Source: Desulfobacterales bacterium (lineage in GTDB: Bacteria; Desulfobacterota; Desulfobacteria; Desulfobacterales; JAHEIW01). Taken from it: a stretch of DNA of 24,106 bases. The number at the start of each line of letters is the position of its first letter. Within the stretch, counting starts at the first letter, position 1. The stretch covers positions 1 through 24,106 of the forward strand of contig JAQYWI010000066.1 of NCBI GenBank assembly GCA_030145015.1, read 5' to 3'. The notes under the pieces are model-generated. The model was given only the letters and a program-made list of their open reading frames with translations. It ran no database searches and was not told the DNA's origin. The translations under genes were made by a program, and so were the position numbers. Positions 7,771 through 16,214 of this stretch are shown here, piece by piece.

Positions 7771-8661
7771 TTGGAAGCAGCCAACCATATCAAAATAGAT
7801 GAAGGCGCATCTGCCAGCCTGTGGTACCGACAGGATTTCAGGCAATTTATGCTGGTGGTTCCGGCCTTGCTGGCGCTCTTTATGTTTTTCGTCTATCCAA
7901 TTTCAAGCGTCCTGCTGCGAAGCCTCTTTAGCCCGGATTTTACTTTTGAGCACTATCTCCATTTTTTTAAAACGCCATTATATATGCGGGTCTTATGGAT
8001 TACATTTCAAATTAGCATCTTATCCACCCTATCCGCTCTGATCGTCGGGTATCCGATTGCCTATGTTCTGCGTCGCGCCCGACCCGGCATGCGTAATTTT
8101 TTCTTACTGGCAATCGCCCTCTCTTTTATGATCAGCCTCCTGGTGCGCAATTATTCCTGGATTATCGTTTTACAGCGCAGCGGGGTGATCAACACGGTGC
8201 TGACCTACTTCGGGCTGATCGACACCCCTTTTAAATTTCTGCATAATAAATTTGGCGTGATGGTCGGGATGACGCATATCTTTGTGCCCTATATTGTTTT
8301 TCCGATTTACAGTGTCATGATGGGAATTGACTTAAACCTCGAGAAGGCTGCCCAAAACCTTGGGGCGACGCGATGGCAGACATTCTGGCGGGTATCCTTT
8401 CCTCTTAGCCTGCCCGGCATCGGTGCCGGTGCTCTGCTGGTCTTTATTATGGCGCTGGGCTTTTTCATTACGCCCGCGTTACTGGGTGGGCGCAAAGAGC
8501 AGATGCTTTCCAACTTAATTCAGATTCAAATTGTTGACCTTTTGAACTGGCCGTTTGCTTCAGCCATGTCGGTCATTTTACTGATTGCAACGTTGATCGT
8601 TTTTTCAGTTTATAACCGCTACTTAGGAGTGGAGCGCCTGTGGGGGGGGATAAAAACGTGA
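7771..8661 (+). CDS. potB: ABC transporter permease, PotB-type
   Basis: 296 residues with six predicted membrane segments, the first at about residues 26-48. The cytoplasmic EAA loop that docks the ATPase is visible as EKAAQNLGATRWQTFWRV followed by SFPLSLPGI. This fits the BPD_transp_1 fold and PotB/PotH-type permeases. The start is uncertain. TTG 7771 is the first possible codon after an in-frame stop at 7759-7761, and the next in-frame ATG would begin in the first membrane segment. No clear ribosome site precedes the TTG, and the hairpin at 7723-7751 sits just upstream. Its stop overlaps the start of the next permease in a GTGA arrangement, so the two permeases are probably translationally coupled. 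Confidence 0.87.
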   Translation: MEAANHIKIDEGASASLWYRQDFRQFMLVVPALLALFMFFVYPISSVLLRSLFSPDFTFEHYLHFFKTPLYMRVLWITFQISILSTLSALIVGYPIAYVLRRARPGMRNFFLLAIALSFMISLLVRNYSWIIVLQRSGVINTVLTYFGLIDTPFKFLHNKFGVMVGMTHIFVPYIVFPIYSVMMGIDLNLEKAAQNLGATRWQTFWRVSFPLSLPGIGAGALLVFIMALGFFITPALLGGRKEQMLSNLIQIQIVDLLNWPFASAMSVILLIATLIVFSVYNRYLGVERLWGGIKT

Positions 8662-9491
8662 GCAAAAGGTCGCGAAAAAGGGCTGCGCGTTTTGATCCGT
8701 TGCATATCAGCTGGCCGCTCTGGATTGTTTCGGGATCGGCGATATTCTTTCTCATCGCTCCGGTATTGTTGTTGATACCGATGTCGCTGGGCTCCGCTGA
8801 AATTATCGAATTTCCGCCCAGCAAAATCGGCCTCGATCAATATCGCAAATTTTTCAGCCATCCGGCCTGGCAGAGTGCCGTCTTGAATTCCCTGCAGGTA
8901 TCGGCCATGACAGCGGTTTTTTCTACTTTTCTTGGGGTCCTGGCATCCCTGGGTTTAGTCTGGGGCCGTTTCAAGGGCAAAGGTCTAATCAACGCCTTTA
9001 TCATTTCACCGATGATCGTCCCCCTGATTGTCATGGCATTGGCCTTTTATATTAGCCTGGCCAAATTTGGCCTGCTGGGAACCAAGCTTGGACTCGTACT
9101 GGCATATACCCCCCTGACGTTGCCCTTTTCGGTACTGCCCATCTCGGCCACGCTGCGTGGGTTTGATCGCAGTCTCGAACATGCCGCCCGGATGTTAGGA
9201 GCCAATCGATTCCAAACATTTATGAAAGTCACCTTTCCGATCATTCGGCCGGGGGTTTTAACCGGCGCGATCTTTGCTTTCATGATTGCGTTTGATGAAG
9301 TCGTTATTGCCCTGTTTATTTGCGGCTCGACTGCGGTAACCCTTCCCAAAAAGATGTGGGATGTGATCCGTTATGAGATCGAGCCCATGCTGCCCGCCAT
9401 ATCTACGTTGCTTTTATTGTTGGCCGCATTGATTCTGGTGCTTGTCGGCCTATTACAACAGCGCATTGCCCGCCGTATAACAGCAGGCTAA
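8658..9491 (+). CDS. potC: ABC transporter permease, PotC-type
   Basis: 277 residues with six membrane segments. The EAA loop reads EHAARMLGANRFQTFMKV followed by TFPIIRPGV. It pairs with the preceding permease to form the membrane channel. I chose GTG 8658 because it overlaps the upstream stop as GTGA and has a G-rich ribosome site (8642-8649) about 8 nt before it. An in-frame GTG at 8640 would add six residues but sits inside the preceding gene without a ribosome site. The N-terminus is basic (SKRSRKRAAR), consistent with a cytoplasmic start. It ends the ABC operon proper; an 86-nt gap with a CACCTG/CAGGTG dyad (about 9520-9552) separates it from the next gene. Confidence 0.87.
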   Translation: MSKRSRKRAARFDPLHISWPLWIVSGSAIFFLIAPVLLLIPMSLGSAEIIEFPPSKIGLDQYRKFFSHPAWQSAVLNSLQVSAMTAVFSTFLGVLASLGLVWGRFKGKGLINAFIISPMIVPLIVMALAFYISLAKFGLLGTKLGLVLAYTPLTLPFSVLPISATLRGFDRSLEHAARMLGANRFQTFMKVTFPIIRPGVLTGAIFAFMIAFDEVVIALFICGSTAVTLPKKMWDVIRYEIEPMLPAISTLLLLLAALILVLVGLLQQRIARRITAG

Positions 9492-9577
9492 GCGACTTAA
9501 TAAATCAAATTTCGACAAAATAACACCTGACTGCGAATCTGAGAAAACAGGTGCCCTAAATTGAACTGAGGCAATCT

Positions 9578-10240
9578 ATGTTTCCTGAATTTTCCATGTC
9601 AACCCAATATCGGGGAAAATATCCAGGCGTCGGCTTTGGGCTGACCCTGATCAGCGGGTGTCAAAATCAGGAAAACCCGCCGGGGTTTGATCAGTACAAA
9701 CGCAAGCTGCTGCGTAAAATGAGAAAGCGCGAAACCCTGGCCGAGATCAGCGCGCGTATCGCCACCTATGCCGATTTTTTTCAGAGCTTCGGATTTGTGT
9801 GCCCGTTAAGCAAGCATCTCAAGCGAACGATTAACAGCGGTTTTCCGCGCTATGATCTGATCGTGGATGCGCACTTCATGGCCGAAATGTGTGCCGGTAT
9901 TCTGGTGGCAGTGACGGATTATGATTCTTTTGACGGCAATCTGACGCTGGATACCAGTGCTGAAGGCGAAGTGTGTGCGGGCATGGGCGGTCGTGAGTTT
10001 GTTACCAGAGAAGATGAGATAGTGCTGCGGGATGAAAAAGAAATTGTGTGTGTGTTATGCCAGGGGGCGGACGAAAAAACCCGGGCACGCGAGGATACGA
10101 GCAGTGTTCTTTTTTACGCCTATGCGGTTCCCGGCATTGAAAGCCAATACCTGAAAGATGGGCTGACCATTGCAGCCGAAACCATGGCTGAATTCGGCGG
10201 CGGCAAGATTGAAGGCATCGATGTATTCGAACTGGAATAA
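9578..10240 (+). CDS. Free-standing B3/B4 domain protein (PheRS beta editing-domain-like)
   Basis: 220 residues, soluble, no signal peptide. The central and C-terminal parts resemble solo B3/4 proteins (COG3382). Visible features are a helix with YADFFQSFGF, then PLSKHLKRTI, INSGFPRYDLIVDAHFMAEM, a strand-rich glycine region ending GGREF, and EDTSSVLFYAYAV near the end. In PheRS the B3/B4 region of the beta subunit holds the editing site; free-standing relatives are proposed to act on mischarged tRNA or amino-acid adducts, but most are uncharacterised. TGAGG lies about 7 nt before ATG 9578. It may be co-transcribed with the importer upstream (86-nt gap) but has no obvious functional link to it. 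Confidence 0.75.
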   Translation: MFPEFSMSTQYRGKYPGVGFGLTLISGCQNQENPPGFDQYKRKLLRKMRKRETLAEISARIATYADFFQSFGFVCPLSKHLKRTINSGFPRYDLIVDAHFMAEMCAGILVAVTDYDSFDGNLTLDTSAEGEVCAGMGGREFVTREDEIVLRDEKEIVCVLCQGADEKTRAREDTSSVLFYAYAVPGIESQYLKDGLTIAAETMAEFGGGKIEGIDVFELE

Positions 10241-10266
10241 TGGGCACGAAGTGAAGCTTTAGCGCT

Positions 10267-10352
10267 ATGCTGGAATCTTGGAATGATGGGTTTAAAAAAA
10301 CAGTAATCAAAACACTCTTTATTTCGTATGTTCTTACCCACTATTCCAGCAT
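10267..10352. repeat. Inverted repeat between convergent genes
   Basis: Perfect 10-bp arms ATGCTGGAAT (10267-10276) and ATTCCAGCAT (10343-10352) are 66 bp apart. An inner imperfect pair (GGAATGATGGG, and CCCACTATTCC near 10337-10347) partly overlaps the same arms. The loop includes a seven-A run. It lies in the 189-bp gap between two converging genes. It may work as a bidirectional termination structure or be a dispersed repeat; GGAAT/ATTCC motifs recur several times in the gap. Confidence 0.45.
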
Positions 10353-10429
10353 TCCATATGGCTCATCAAGAAAATGGCCGGGAAAAATACTGTGATTCCA
10401 ATAAATAGCAAAAATTCCGATCCGTTTAA

Positions 10430-10966
10430 CTATACTTTCAACCGATTTTGAAATTCTTCCAATGCCTGCCGCAGCATCTGGCGAATAAAGACCTCCTTAT
10501 CGCTGGTGGCAAGTTTCTGGTAGGCCGCGTAACCTGGATGGGACGGCGCCAACCCCGGCGGATTGTCTTTACGTCTGGTGCGCATCCGCTCGTAGGTCTG
10601 AACCATTGCGATTATACTGAATTTCTGGCAGGGTAACGCATCGAGCCATTTCAGGCGGCGCATCATTTCAAACCGCATCTGGTCAGCCAAAAACAGGTGG
10701 ATATCCACCACCCGCATCTGCCCTTCACTGGCCAGATAGTTGAACTTGGTGGCAGGTCCTAAATCCAGAACCCCCATTATCATCTCATAATAAGCAATCG
10801 AGCTGTCTTCTCCGGGCCGGGCCAGAAAATAAAGGGTTCGATCGGAGAGATCGGACAGACGGGTTTCTGAATGGTAGGTTTCGCCAAAGCGTTTTTGCCA
10901 GGGGCCGAAGACCTTCTGCTCAACCGCTTTGGTTCGATAGTCGTGGAGGTCAACCAATTTCGGCAT
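10430..10966 (-). CDS. Unrecognised 178-residue protein encoded behind asmA
   Basis: I do not recognise this protein. It is soluble, with no signal peptide or membrane segment. It is rich in aromatic and charged residues: the start has LHDYRTKAVEQKVFGPWQKRF, the centre is a helical stretch FLADQMRFEMMRRLKWL, and the C-terminal half is basic and helical (QTYERMRTRRKDNPPG, then a helix ending QALEEFQNRLKV). It starts 12 nt after the AsmA stop codon in the same reading frame, with AAGGG upstream, so it is almost certainly in the same operon. The coupling suggests an envelope-related role, but that is only context. The composition looks like a small conserved helical protein, not a random frame. 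Confidence 0.7.
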   Translation of the reverse strand: MPKLVDLHDYRTKAVEQKVFGPWQKRFGETYHSETRLSDLSDRTLYFLARPGEDSSIAYYEMIMGVLDLGPATKFNYLASEGQMRVVDIHLFLADQMRFEMMRRLKWLDALPCQKFSIIAMVQTYERMRTRRKDNPPGLAPSHPGYAAYQKLATSDKEVFIRQMLRQALEEFQNRLKV

Positions 10967-10978
10967 AGGGGGTTACCC

Positions 10979-13900
10979 TTATTTTTTTTTGATAATCTGT
11001 TCGAAAATATTCTGGACGCCTTTTTCAAGGGATTTTTTGAGCGCTTGCTCGGCCAGACTTGCGGTGGCCTTTTGCATGCTGCTTTCGTCAATATCCGGTG
11101 TTGATGAGTTACCGCGGATGGGGACATCAATGGTCACCCCTTCAAGGGAGCGGTAGGCTTTTTTTCCAACCAGCTTGGGGGTAATCGGCAACTTGGCTAT
11201 ATAATCAAGGCTTTTGTCAAAACCCACCGAGCCACGCAGCTCTATAGGATAGCCGTCGATTACAATTCTTATCGGAGAGGTTTCAATCCGTCCGTTGCGG
11301 GCCACAAAATCAATATCCAAATCCCCAAAATCCATTTCATTGCCGCGCACCCCGACCAAGGTCAACAGTTCCGAGAGCAGGCTGGTAGAATTGACCCGAA
11401 CCCCTTTTAAGCGCAAAGTTCCGGCAAATGCAGCTTTATCCCGGTCCTTTTTATCCAGAGGCCAGCTAAAATGTTGCATATACAGATCCACGTGTCCTTC
11501 AGCCTGGACCGAGCCCTGGAAAACCGGATGAATTTTAGACAGAAGTCCTTCAGCCATGGCATCGGTGATTTCAACATCTTTTAGAATGGTTGATTCCGGT
11601 GGCAGGGAAAGCATATACGGCTCTTTTCGCAGATCGATTTTGGGCTCTAGATTCAACTGGCCGCCGTTGGCGGTTGCCGCCAGTTTGGCGATTGCCGATT
11701 CATTGGCAATTCGTAATGGAACTTCAGTGGCCGAAATACCCACACCGAAAGCGTTAATGGAATCTGCGCGAATGGCCCCGGTAAAGTCGGTCTGTTTGAG
11801 CACATCCGTCCAGCGAGTTCCACCGGAGACCATTTTAAGCTTAAAGGGATTGTCGCCTTTACCGGTTATCGTGATCTGGGGGCCGGCAATTTTCTGAAGG
11901 TAAGGGGACAACATCTTCAGGTCTAAATTGATGTTGCCGTTGGCATCCAGCGTTTTTGTGTTCCCGGCCTGATCCAGGTTTCCGGCGGCCGAAAGCGATA
12001 AAGGGGTGGAGTTTAGCTGAATGTTTTCAATCGTAAGCGCCTTTCCGTCCGGGCTGCGCTTTAAATCCGCCTTCAGCTTGACATGATCTTCGGAAATCGC
12101 GGGCAGGGTTTCAGAGGTTAACTGAAAAGGAGAAAGATCGGCATCGACCTTTAAAAACTGAGCCTTTGGAGATGAAAAATCCATATCGAGGTTAAACGTT
12201 CCTTTTCCGGAAATCCGGGTTTTTTCCGGTAACTGAATAAAATCACCATAGGCCGTGGTCAGCTTGGCCAGGTCCAGGTTTGCCGTGGCCCGGGTTTTCA
12301 TCTCCTTTTGTAAGTTTGACCAATCGTTAACCGCCAGTTCGGGTATGATAATATTTCCGGGTGCGCCGCTAATCTCAATCGGTGCGAGAAATAACGATTT
12401 TGTATCAAAATTGACTTTACCTTTTGTCTTGACGATTAAACGCTTTTCCTGAAGGTTTTTCGAGCCACTGCGGTAACGAAAATTTTGGGTATCCAGCCGG
12501 GCGTTTTTCAATACCAGGGCCTGGCCGTCCAGCGACCCGCTGCTTTGAATATGGGCGGTTCCCGATAGCTGGGTATCGCTCGAAAGTTTGTTAAAATTTT
12601 GCAGCAGAGCCGTAATCTGCTTCAAATCAAAGCGACCGTCGATTGACAGGTTATCCGCATCCGGTATTTTTCCGGAGGGATTTAATTTAAAGCGAGTGGC
12701 GCTGAATTTTCCGCTGGCCATCGACGATTGAATGGTTAAATTGAGCTGCCCGAATTCACTGGCGCTTAAATCCTCACCCTTGCGGATCGTCGTGGACAGA
12801 TCGGCTCTGGCATTCTGCTTTGGGAGGATGGGACGACCGTTGCGGCTTAAAGCCAGGTTGCGGGTATCTAAATTTAACGCGGCCGTGCTCAGACCCGCTG
12901 AAGCTTCTTTAACTTGCAGCTTGGCAAACAGGTTGCCGGAGCCGTTCCATTCTTTAATATCAATAAACTTTTTGAGTTCCTTGAGAGCCGCTGACAGATC
13001 CGCTGAGAGCGTAACCCGCATGTTGCTCAGGTCTCCCTGGCCGTCTGCATTTAAAAAAGATGAGCGCAGCGATAAGTCGTCCAGCCGAATTCCTTGCGCA
13101 CGCTTTTCTCCGCGGGCTTTTAGCGATATCGGTTTATTCCAGGATATCTTTTTGCCTTTACTGACGCCTCTTAATTGATCGATTCGAGCGCTGCCGTCAA
13201 AGGCGGTAATCCCATCTGCCGATTTGGCGTCGGCCGACAAGACCAGTTTGCCCTGAGACAGTTTCGTATCCTCGCGAAGTCTCAATGTATGCGGCAATTG
13301 GGTGAATATTTCAGCCAGGTTGAGATCAGCCGTGCCCTTTAAACGCTTTTGCCCCTGATCGGAAATGCTGCCGGTTGCCGATCCGTTTGCCAGCGGGGAT
13401 TGAAACCTCAGTTGTTTTAAAGACAGCTTGTCCCGGGTGATGGCGCCATCCAGCTGTATATCGATTTGGTTAACAGCGGGCCGATCCATCCCCAGTGGCC
13501 CGTCCCATAGCTGAAGCGTATTCAGGGATACCTGACCCTTTATGTCCAGGTTTTCAGAAGCGCTTCCCCGCAGTGTCAGATCGGCGTTTAAGCGCCCTCT
13601 GCCTGCGGGATAATCACCCCGGGAAGCCATTATGGCCAATGCATCTTCAAGTTGCCAGTTTGTGATTTTCAGTTTGGCATCCGCTTGAATCGCTTTCAGA
13701 TTAAGCGGATCATCCGGGGAAAGCGTTATGGTGCCTTCACCGGAAAAGCGGCCGGTGGTATCGCCGGACGTCATAAAGAGGCGATAGTTGATGGGCGCCT
13801 TCAGGTCGGATATGTTCAGGTAAAGATCCAGATCTTTGACCACCGTTTTGGGGTCGCGGTTTGCTTTTTGCGTACGGATGGCGCCATCGGTAATTTTGAG

Positions 13901-14320
13901 TATGCCGGCAAAGGCCGGAAGACCGCCGGTGGCGGCGGGCTCGTTTTCTTGCGGTGTTTTAGGTTGCTTTTTATCAGAAAGATAAAACAACACATCCGGC
14001 TTAAGGAGTTCGACAGCCCCAAGGCTGCCGGGGTCGGCTATCAGATGAACCAGTCCGCGGTATCCTTTGAGCTCGGCAACTTCAACAAGGAGATTTCCCT
14101 GGCGGTGGTCGTAGGTGATGCCTTTGGCTTCGATACCGCTAAACCATTTAAATTTCCATTCCGATACCCGTAACTTCCCCGGAAGATGCTGATTGACCTC
14201 TTGCAATATGCGCGGCTTGAGCATGTCGCTGGATAATATCGCGGGCATAAACACCAACGCGGCAAAGATCACAAAAGATAGCGCTATCAGCGTTCCAACT
14301 AAAGTCGACTTTATTTTCAT
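10979..14320 (-). CDS. AsmA-family envelope protein
   Basis: 1113 residues. One N-terminal membrane segment (about 5-28) anchors a very long periplasmic region of alternating short beta strands, with many repeats of the style L-x-L-x-G-x-A-x-L / ITGKG / AAGNLDQAG. The C-terminal block has VRGNEMDFGDLDIDF, NGRIETSP, YPIELRGSVGFDKSLDY and DVPIRGNSSTPDID, which is typical of AsmA/AsmA-like C-termini. This family forms bridge-like tubes thought to carry phospholipids or act in outer-membrane homeostasis; exact cargo is unknown. GGGGT precedes ATG 14320. It is divergent from the metallophosphoesterase gene across 144 bp. A run of nine A residues just precedes the TAA stop. Length is larger than E. 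coli AsmA (617) and similar to its larger relatives such as YhdP (about 1266). Confidence 0.88.
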   Translation of the reverse strand: MKIKSTLVGTLIALSFVIFAALVFMPAILSSDMLKPRILQEVNQHLPGKLRVSEWKFKWFSGIEAKGITYDHRQGNLLVEVAELKGYRGLVHLIADPGSLGAVELLKPDVLFYLSDKKQPKTPQENEPAATGGLPAFAGILKITDGAIRTQKANRDPKTVVKDLDLYLNISDLKAPINYRLFMTSGDTTGRFSGEGTITLSPDDPLNLKAIQADAKLKITNWQLEDALAIMASRGDYPAGRGRLNADLTLRGSASENLDIKGQVSLNTLQLWDGPLGMDRPAVNQIDIQLDGAITRDKLSLKQLRFQSPLANGSATGSISDQGQKRLKGTADLNLAEIFTQLPHTLRLREDTKLSQGKLVLSADAKSADGITAFDGSARIDQLRGVSKGKKISWNKPISLKARGEKRAQGIRLDDLSLRSSFLNADGQGDLSNMRVTLSADLSAALKELKKFIDIKEWNGSGNLFAKLQVKEASAGLSTAALNLDTRNLALSRNGRPILPKQNARADLSTTIRKGEDLSASEFGQLNLTIQSSMASGKFSATRFKLNPSGKIPDADNLSIDGRFDLKQITALLQNFNKLSSDTQLSGTAHIQSSGSLDGQALVLKNARLDTQNFRYRSGSKNLQEKRLIVKTKGKVNFDTKSLFLAPIEISGAPGNIIIPELAVNDWSNLQKEMKTRATANLDLAKLTTAYGDFIQLPEKTRISGKGTFNLDMDFSSPKAQFLKVDADLSPFQLTSETLPAISEDHVKLKADLKRSPDGKALTIENIQLNSTPLSLSAAGNLDQAGNTKTLDANGNINLDLKMLSPYLQKIAGPQITITGKGDNPFKLKMVSGGTRWTDVLKQTDFTGAIRADSINAFGVGISATEVPLRIANESAIAKLAATANGGQLNLEPKIDLRKEPYMLSLPPESTILKDVEITDAMAEGLLSKIHPVFQGSVQAEGHVDLYMQHFSWPLDKKDRDKAAFAGTLRLKGVRVNSTSLLSELLTLVGVRGNEMDFGDLDIDFVARNGRIETSPIRIVIDGYPIELRGSVGFDKSLDYIAKLPITPKLVGKKAYRSLEGVTIDVPIRGNSSTPDIDESSMQKATASLAEQALKKSLEKGVQNIFEQIIKKK

Positions 14321-14404
14321 TTGTTACCCCATCATTAAGATAGTGCTAAAACCGGAATTATGCAAAGGCTAGTTGGAAGAGTTTAAATTCTTAATCACTT
14401 ATGA

Positions 14405-14430
14405 TATTAGAACCACTTTTAAGTCTAATA
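14405..14430. promoter_or_regulatory. Operator-like dyad in a divergent promoter region
   Basis: Perfect arms TATTAGA (14405-14411) and TCTAATA (14424-14430) with a 12-nt centre lie 35 nt before the metallophosphoesterase start and about 85 nt from the divergent asmA start. The spacing of about 19 nt centre to centre suits a dimeric regulator. No regulator gene is adjacent, so this is only a candidate site. Confidence 0.3.
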
Positions 14431-14464
14431 AGACAGTCAGGATCAGTTTTAAGGAGAAATACAG

Positions 14465-15679
14465 ATGAAATTATTCTTTTTTATATTTTCTATCATTTCC
14501 GCTTTGCTGGCGGTTTACATCACCTGGCGGCTTTTCAGCAACGCCGCCCTCAGGCGCATCTGGAAAATGGCAGTCGCCCTGGGAATTGTCGGCATGTTAT
14601 TTTTGCCGGTTATAATGCTTATTCTTCGTCGAAGAGGCGTAGACAATGGCTTTATCGATGCTCTCGTCTGGTCCGGATATCTGGGGGTTGGTTTTTTAAG
14701 TTTCGTCTTTACCTACCTGGTTATCAGAGATGTGCTGTGGTTGCCCGTTGGCGCCTTTAATAAGGTTAAAGCCCGGATATCAAAATCGGCACCCCAAAAA
14801 GCCGCATCCAATCCGATCGCAAATCCTTCCCGCAGAGGGTTTCTGATTAATTCCATGAATTATGGGATTGTGGCAACCGCGGCTGTGTCGACAGGCTATG
14901 GTTTTGCCGAAGCCAGGCAGACACCGGAAGTCAAAGAGGTACTGATACCGATATCGCATCTTCCGGGGAATTTTGAGGGGTTTAGGATTGTTCAGATAAC
15001 AGATGTGCATATCAGTCCCACATTTCGTCGATCCTGTGTGGAAGAAATCGTTGCGGTTGTCAACACCCTAAATGCCGATATTGTGGCCTTGACCGGCGAT
15101 CTGGTGGACGGCACTGTCGCTCAGCTGGCGAACGATGTTGCGCCGTTAGGAGAAATCAAGTCCGCGGTGGGCAATTACTTCGTTACCGGCAATCATGAAT
15201 ATTATTCGGGGGTGATCGAATGGATTGCGGAAGTCAGACGGCTTGGCTTTACGGTTTTAATAAATGAACACCGAATTATTACGAACGGCAAAGGTAAAAT
15301 GCTGTTGGCCGGTGTTACCGATTATCGTGAAAGCCGTATACTGCCAGACCATCGATCTGATCCGCAAAAAGCCCGGAATGCCGCACCTAAAACGGATATC
15401 AAAATCCTTCTGGCCCACCAGCCCAAAAGCATTTTCGCTGCGGCCCGGTCCGGTTATGATCTGCAGATTTCCGGCCACACCCACGGCGGCCAGTTTTTTC
15501 CATGGAACTTTGTGGTGGGCTTGACCCAGCCTTATGTATCCGGTTTAAACAAGCACCAAGACACCCAAATCTATGTCAGCCGGGGCACCGGCTACTGGGG
15601 CCCGCCGGTGCGTGTGGGTTCTCCTTCCGAAATTACCCTGATTAAATTGGTTTCCGGCGGCGAATCAGTGGGCGGATAG
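14465..15679 (+). CDS. Membrane-anchored calcineurin-type metallophosphoesterase (YkuE/YaeI-like)
   Basis: 404 residues. Three N-terminal membrane segments (about 2-22, 35-54, 66-88) are followed by a basic linker. It carries a twin-arginine motif SRRGFL (122-127) and a further hydrophobic stretch to about residue 145. The catalytic domain begins near residue 157 and has the metal-binding set DVH (180-182), GD (211-212), GNHE (242-245), a later LLAHQP and GHTHGG. A GTGYWGPPVRVG signature near the end is typical of the YkuE/YaeI group, some of which hydrolyse lipid-linked phosphates such as UDP-diacylglucosamine. AAGGAG lies 8 nt before ATG 14465. The fused membrane region before an internal Tat-like motif is unusual. 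Its 3' end overlaps the convergent AbrB-type gene by 15 nt. Confidence 0.9.
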   Translation: MKLFFFIFSIISALLAVYITWRLFSNAALRRIWKMAVALGIVGMLFLPVIMLILRRRGVDNGFIDALVWSGYLGVGFLSFVFTYLVIRDVLWLPVGAFNKVKARISKSAPQKAASNPIANPSRRGFLINSMNYGIVATAAVSTGYGFAEARQTPEVKEVLIPISHLPGNFEGFRIVQITDVHISPTFRRSCVEEIVAVVNTLNADIVALTGDLVDGTVAQLANDVAPLGEIKSAVGNYFVTGNHEYYSGVIEWIAEVRRLGFTVLINEHRIITNGKGKMLLAGVTDYRESRILPDHRSDPQKARNAAPKTDIKILLAHQPKSIFAAARSGYDLQISGHTHGGQFFPWNFVVGLTQPYVSGLNKHQDTQIYVSRGTGYWGPPVRVGSPSEITLIKLVSGGESVGG

Positions 15680-16165
15680 CAACTTGAAAATCAGCGGCGC
15701 CGTGAGGACCACAAACACCACCCGGATGAAATGAAAACAGACGACCAGCATGGGTTGCGCCTGGCTCTCTAACGCCAGCACAGTTATTGTGCTCATTGCG
15801 CCGGGGCTGGTGCCCAGGTAGGCCGTTCCGATATCAACCAGCCCCAGGCGGTTAAACACCATCGCCAGGACGACGCCGGCACCCACGAGAACCACACACG
15901 AAATCATCATGGGGAGCGCAATTTTTTTCATGGCCGGTATCAGCTCCGGTTGAAACGAGGCCCCGACCCCGATGCCGATGAAGACTTGTATAACAAAGGT
16001 GAAGTTTTTCGGTATTTCCCAGTGTATTTTCACGAACAGTTTAAAACAGATGATGGTTAACATCGCGCCGATGAGGGCACCGGCCGGTATTTTTAGTTTC
16101 GTACCCGCCAATCCTCCCAGCAGGCCGAGACCCAAGTACCCTAGCAACCCCAGGCTGGAACTCAT
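15665..16165 (-). CDS. Half-length AbrB-family membrane protein
   Basis: 166 residues, almost wholly hydrophobic, about five membrane segments. The sequence LGLLGGLAGTKLKIPAGALIGAM at the start, IGVGASF in the middle and YLGTSPGAMSTITVLALE match one repeat of the AbrB (pfam05145) membrane family. Full-length members have two such repeats in about 350 residues; this has one, so it presumably dimerises. It is not the DNA-binding AbrB. The family is linked to ammonia monooxygenase-like names and unknown transport, often near TTT transporters. It begins 49 nt after prpF, with AAAGGA before ATG 16165, so prpF and this gene form a minus-strand operon. Its 3' end overlaps the metallophosphoesterase gene by 15 nt. 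Confidence 0.82.
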   Translation of the reverse strand: MSSSLGLLGYLGLGLLGGLAGTKLKIPAGALIGAMLTIICFKLFVKIHWEIPKNFTFVIQVFIGIGVGASFQPELIPAMKKIALPMMISCVVLVGAGVVLAMVFNRLGLVDIGTAYLGTSPGAMSTITVLALESQAQPMLVVCFHFIRVVFVVLTAPLIFKLLSAH

Positions 16166-16214
16166 ATTTTTTCCTTTCCGATTTGATTAAAAATCTTGCT
16201 CTGAAGACCAGGCA

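Noticed and set aside
10964..10990. Run of nine A residues at the asmA stop, considered as a programmed slippage site fusing it to the next gene
   Set aside because: The next gene is already in the same frame as asmA, separated by two stop codons. Slipping by one base moves away from its frame, so no fusion would result.
13652..14173. 173-codon plus-strand frame inside the asmA gene
   Set aside because: It lies wholly within a long AsmA reading frame with a continuous beta-strand pattern; no independent support.
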